A DNA stretch of 7,075 bases from a bacterium (GTDB taxonomy: Bacteria > Krumholzibacteriota > Krumholzibacteriia > Krumholzibacteriales > WJIX01), in NCBI GenBank assembly GCA_021160845.1, contig JAGHBT010000222.1:1-7075 (forward strand), written 5' to 3'. Of this stretch, positions 6,301 through 7,075 are shown in pieces. Within the stretch, counting starts at the first letter, position 1; the number at the start of each line of letters is the position of its first letter. Position numbers and translations under genes: made by a program. The notes under the pieces were generated by a model. It searched no databases and was not told the origin of the DNA. It was given only the letters and a program-made list of their open reading frames with translations.

Positions 6301-7075
6301 ATGGATGCGTACGCCTTGAATAATTATTCTGAAAATCTATCTGGTCACGTGGGTTATGAACATGTCAAAATGGGAACACCCTGTGAAAGTTGTCATCATT
6401 CTAAACATGCAGCTTATTTTATTATCCGTGAGTTTGGAGAAGGCTATAGATTCTCAGGCTTCCATAAAAAGGATATTAGCAAGCTAAAACCGCTCCATAA
6501 CAAAGGTGAAACTTATTTTATTGCCCGTGAGTCCGGGGAAGATTACAAGACTCCCAAGCTATTTGACAGAGCAAATTCAACCAGCAAACTCTCGAAGCTC
6601 ACGGGCAGTGTTCTTTCCGCCAGTTCTGCAAGTCAAGATTCGGAGATCTCAAACGGCCGTCTCTCAGTGCAATCATCCAATACCCTTTCCACGGTTTCTG
6701 TAGCCCATCTTTCAGAATTATCAAACAGGGTTCTTCCCACGGTTTCTGCCATCCATCTCTCATCTCTTTCCGACAATGCTCTTGTAGCAAGGCTTGAATC
6801 CTTAAGGGGAAAAGAACGAAAGATACAGCTTAATATCCTTCTCTATATCATAGAAGTAGAAAAACGAAAGTTATACCTCCTGAGGGGGTATAACTCCCTC
6901 TTTGAATTCTGCACAAGGCATCTTGGATATTCCAGGGCCGGCGCCTACAGAAGGATACAAGCCTCAAGATGTATCGGGAGATTTCCCAAAGTAGCAGGTT
7001 TGCTTCTGAGAGGAGAGCTTAATCTCTCCGTTGTTTCTTTAATCTCAGGTATTCTTACAAAAGAAAATATTAATA
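6301..7075 (+). CDS. HNH-endonuclease-family protein with unusual N-terminus, runs off the right edge
   Basis: 258 codons are visible, with no stop. Residues about 151-258 match the helical domain that precedes the nuclease in a widespread, often multicopy family annotated 'HNH endonuclease' (DUF222-like): HLSSLSDNALVARLESLRGKE, then EKRKLYLLRGYNSLFEFC, LGYSRAGAYRRIQASR and GELNLSVVSLISGILTKEN. The HNH catalytic motif should follow beyond the edge and is not seen, so activity is unproven. Residues 1-100 are not a part of the family I recognise. They contain CESCHH (28-33) close to further His, suggesting a small metal site, and a 33-residue-period repeat, YFIIREFGEGY (39-49) and YFIARESGEDY (72-82). 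Residues 100-157 are Ser-rich with a 16-residue tandem duplication. ATG 6301 lies 6 bp after GGGGAGG; the GTG just before it (6298) is too close. The gene diverges from ktrB. Confidence 0.75.
   Translation, partial: MDAYALNNYSENLSGHVGYEHVKMGTPCESCHHSKHAAYFIIREFGEGYRFSGFHKKDISKLKPLHNKGETYFIARESGEDYKTPKLFDRANSTSKLSKLTGSVLSASSASQDSEISNGRLSVQSSNTLSTVSVAHLSELSNRVLPTVSAIHLSSLSDNALVARLESLRGKERKIQLNILLYIIEVEKRKLYLLRGYNSLFEFCTRHLGYSRAGAYRRIQASRCIGRFPKVAGLLLRGELNLSVVSLISGILTKENIN
6683..6778 (+). repeat. 48-bp in-frame tandem duplication inside the HNH-family gene
   Basis: Two adjacent 48-bp units (6683-6730, 6731-6778) share CCACGGTTTCTG at 6689-6700 and 6737-6748 and encode TVSVAHLSELSNRVLP and TVSAIHLSSLSDNALV. 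The second copy is the normal start of the family helical domain, so the first looks like a duplicated copy of that entry helix. Confidence 0.7.

Noticed and set aside
6384..6398. CESCH as a haem c binding site
   Set aside because: The protein has no signal peptide and belongs to a cytoplasmic nuclease-like family, so covalent haem attachment is unlikely; a metal knuckle or chance is more plausible.
6599..6790. A 63-codon minus-strand frame with internal repeats (KPWEEPC, KPWKGYW)
   Set aside because: Its repeats simply mirror the 48-bp duplication in the sense gene; no ribosome site or homology supports it.

Overview
The window looks like chromosomal DNA from a diderm (Gram-negative) bacterium of moderate GC. 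An outer-membrane-type beta-barrel protein, an exported tricorn-like protease, Shine-Dalgarno-led genes and sigma70-like promoters support this. The mix of a tricorn/S41 homologue, a sodium:solute symporter and an HNH-endonuclease-family gene reminds me of FCB-group or related candidate phyla. That placement is an impression from gene content; there is no phylogenetic marker here.

Layout: five genes are on the minus strand. In transcription order (right to left) they are ktrB (K+ channel subunit, 4279-5667), ktrA (RCK gating subunit, 3577-4245), an outer-membrane beta-barrel protein (2700-3497), a sodium:solute symporter (720-2498) and the N-terminal 209 codons of a tricorn-like protease that runs off the left edge (1-629). 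ktrB and ktrA lie 33 bp apart and almost certainly form one operon encoding a Ktr/Trk K+ uptake system. The other genes are spaced by about 80-200 bp and may have their own promoters. The symporter and the protease could together serve peptide degradation and uptake, but that is only a neighbourhood inference.

On the right a plus-strand gene (6301 to beyond the edge) diverges from ktrB. Its C-terminal half, as far as visible, matches the helical domain that precedes the nuclease in a multicopy 'HNH endonuclease' family. Its N-terminal half is unusual: it has a CxxCH motif, a 33-residue internal repeat and a Ser-rich tract with a 16-residue duplication.

The 633-bp gap between the divergent genes is the least ordinary part. 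Next to ktrB it holds a putative promoter overlapped by a 12-bp palindrome and flanked by a 10-bp perfect inverted repeat. Then come about 3.5 copies of a degenerate 52-53 bp tandem repeat, an AT-rich tract ending in a consensus TTGACA, two successive terminator-like hairpins on the plus strand with no gene upstream of them, and an extended -10 promoter for the HNH-family gene. The paired hairpins suggest a short untranslated RNA or a transcription barrier. The 2499-2699 gap contains three copies of a short repeat in direct and inverted orientation that may be a REP-like or mobile-element remnant. I did not find a clearly new defence or mobile system.
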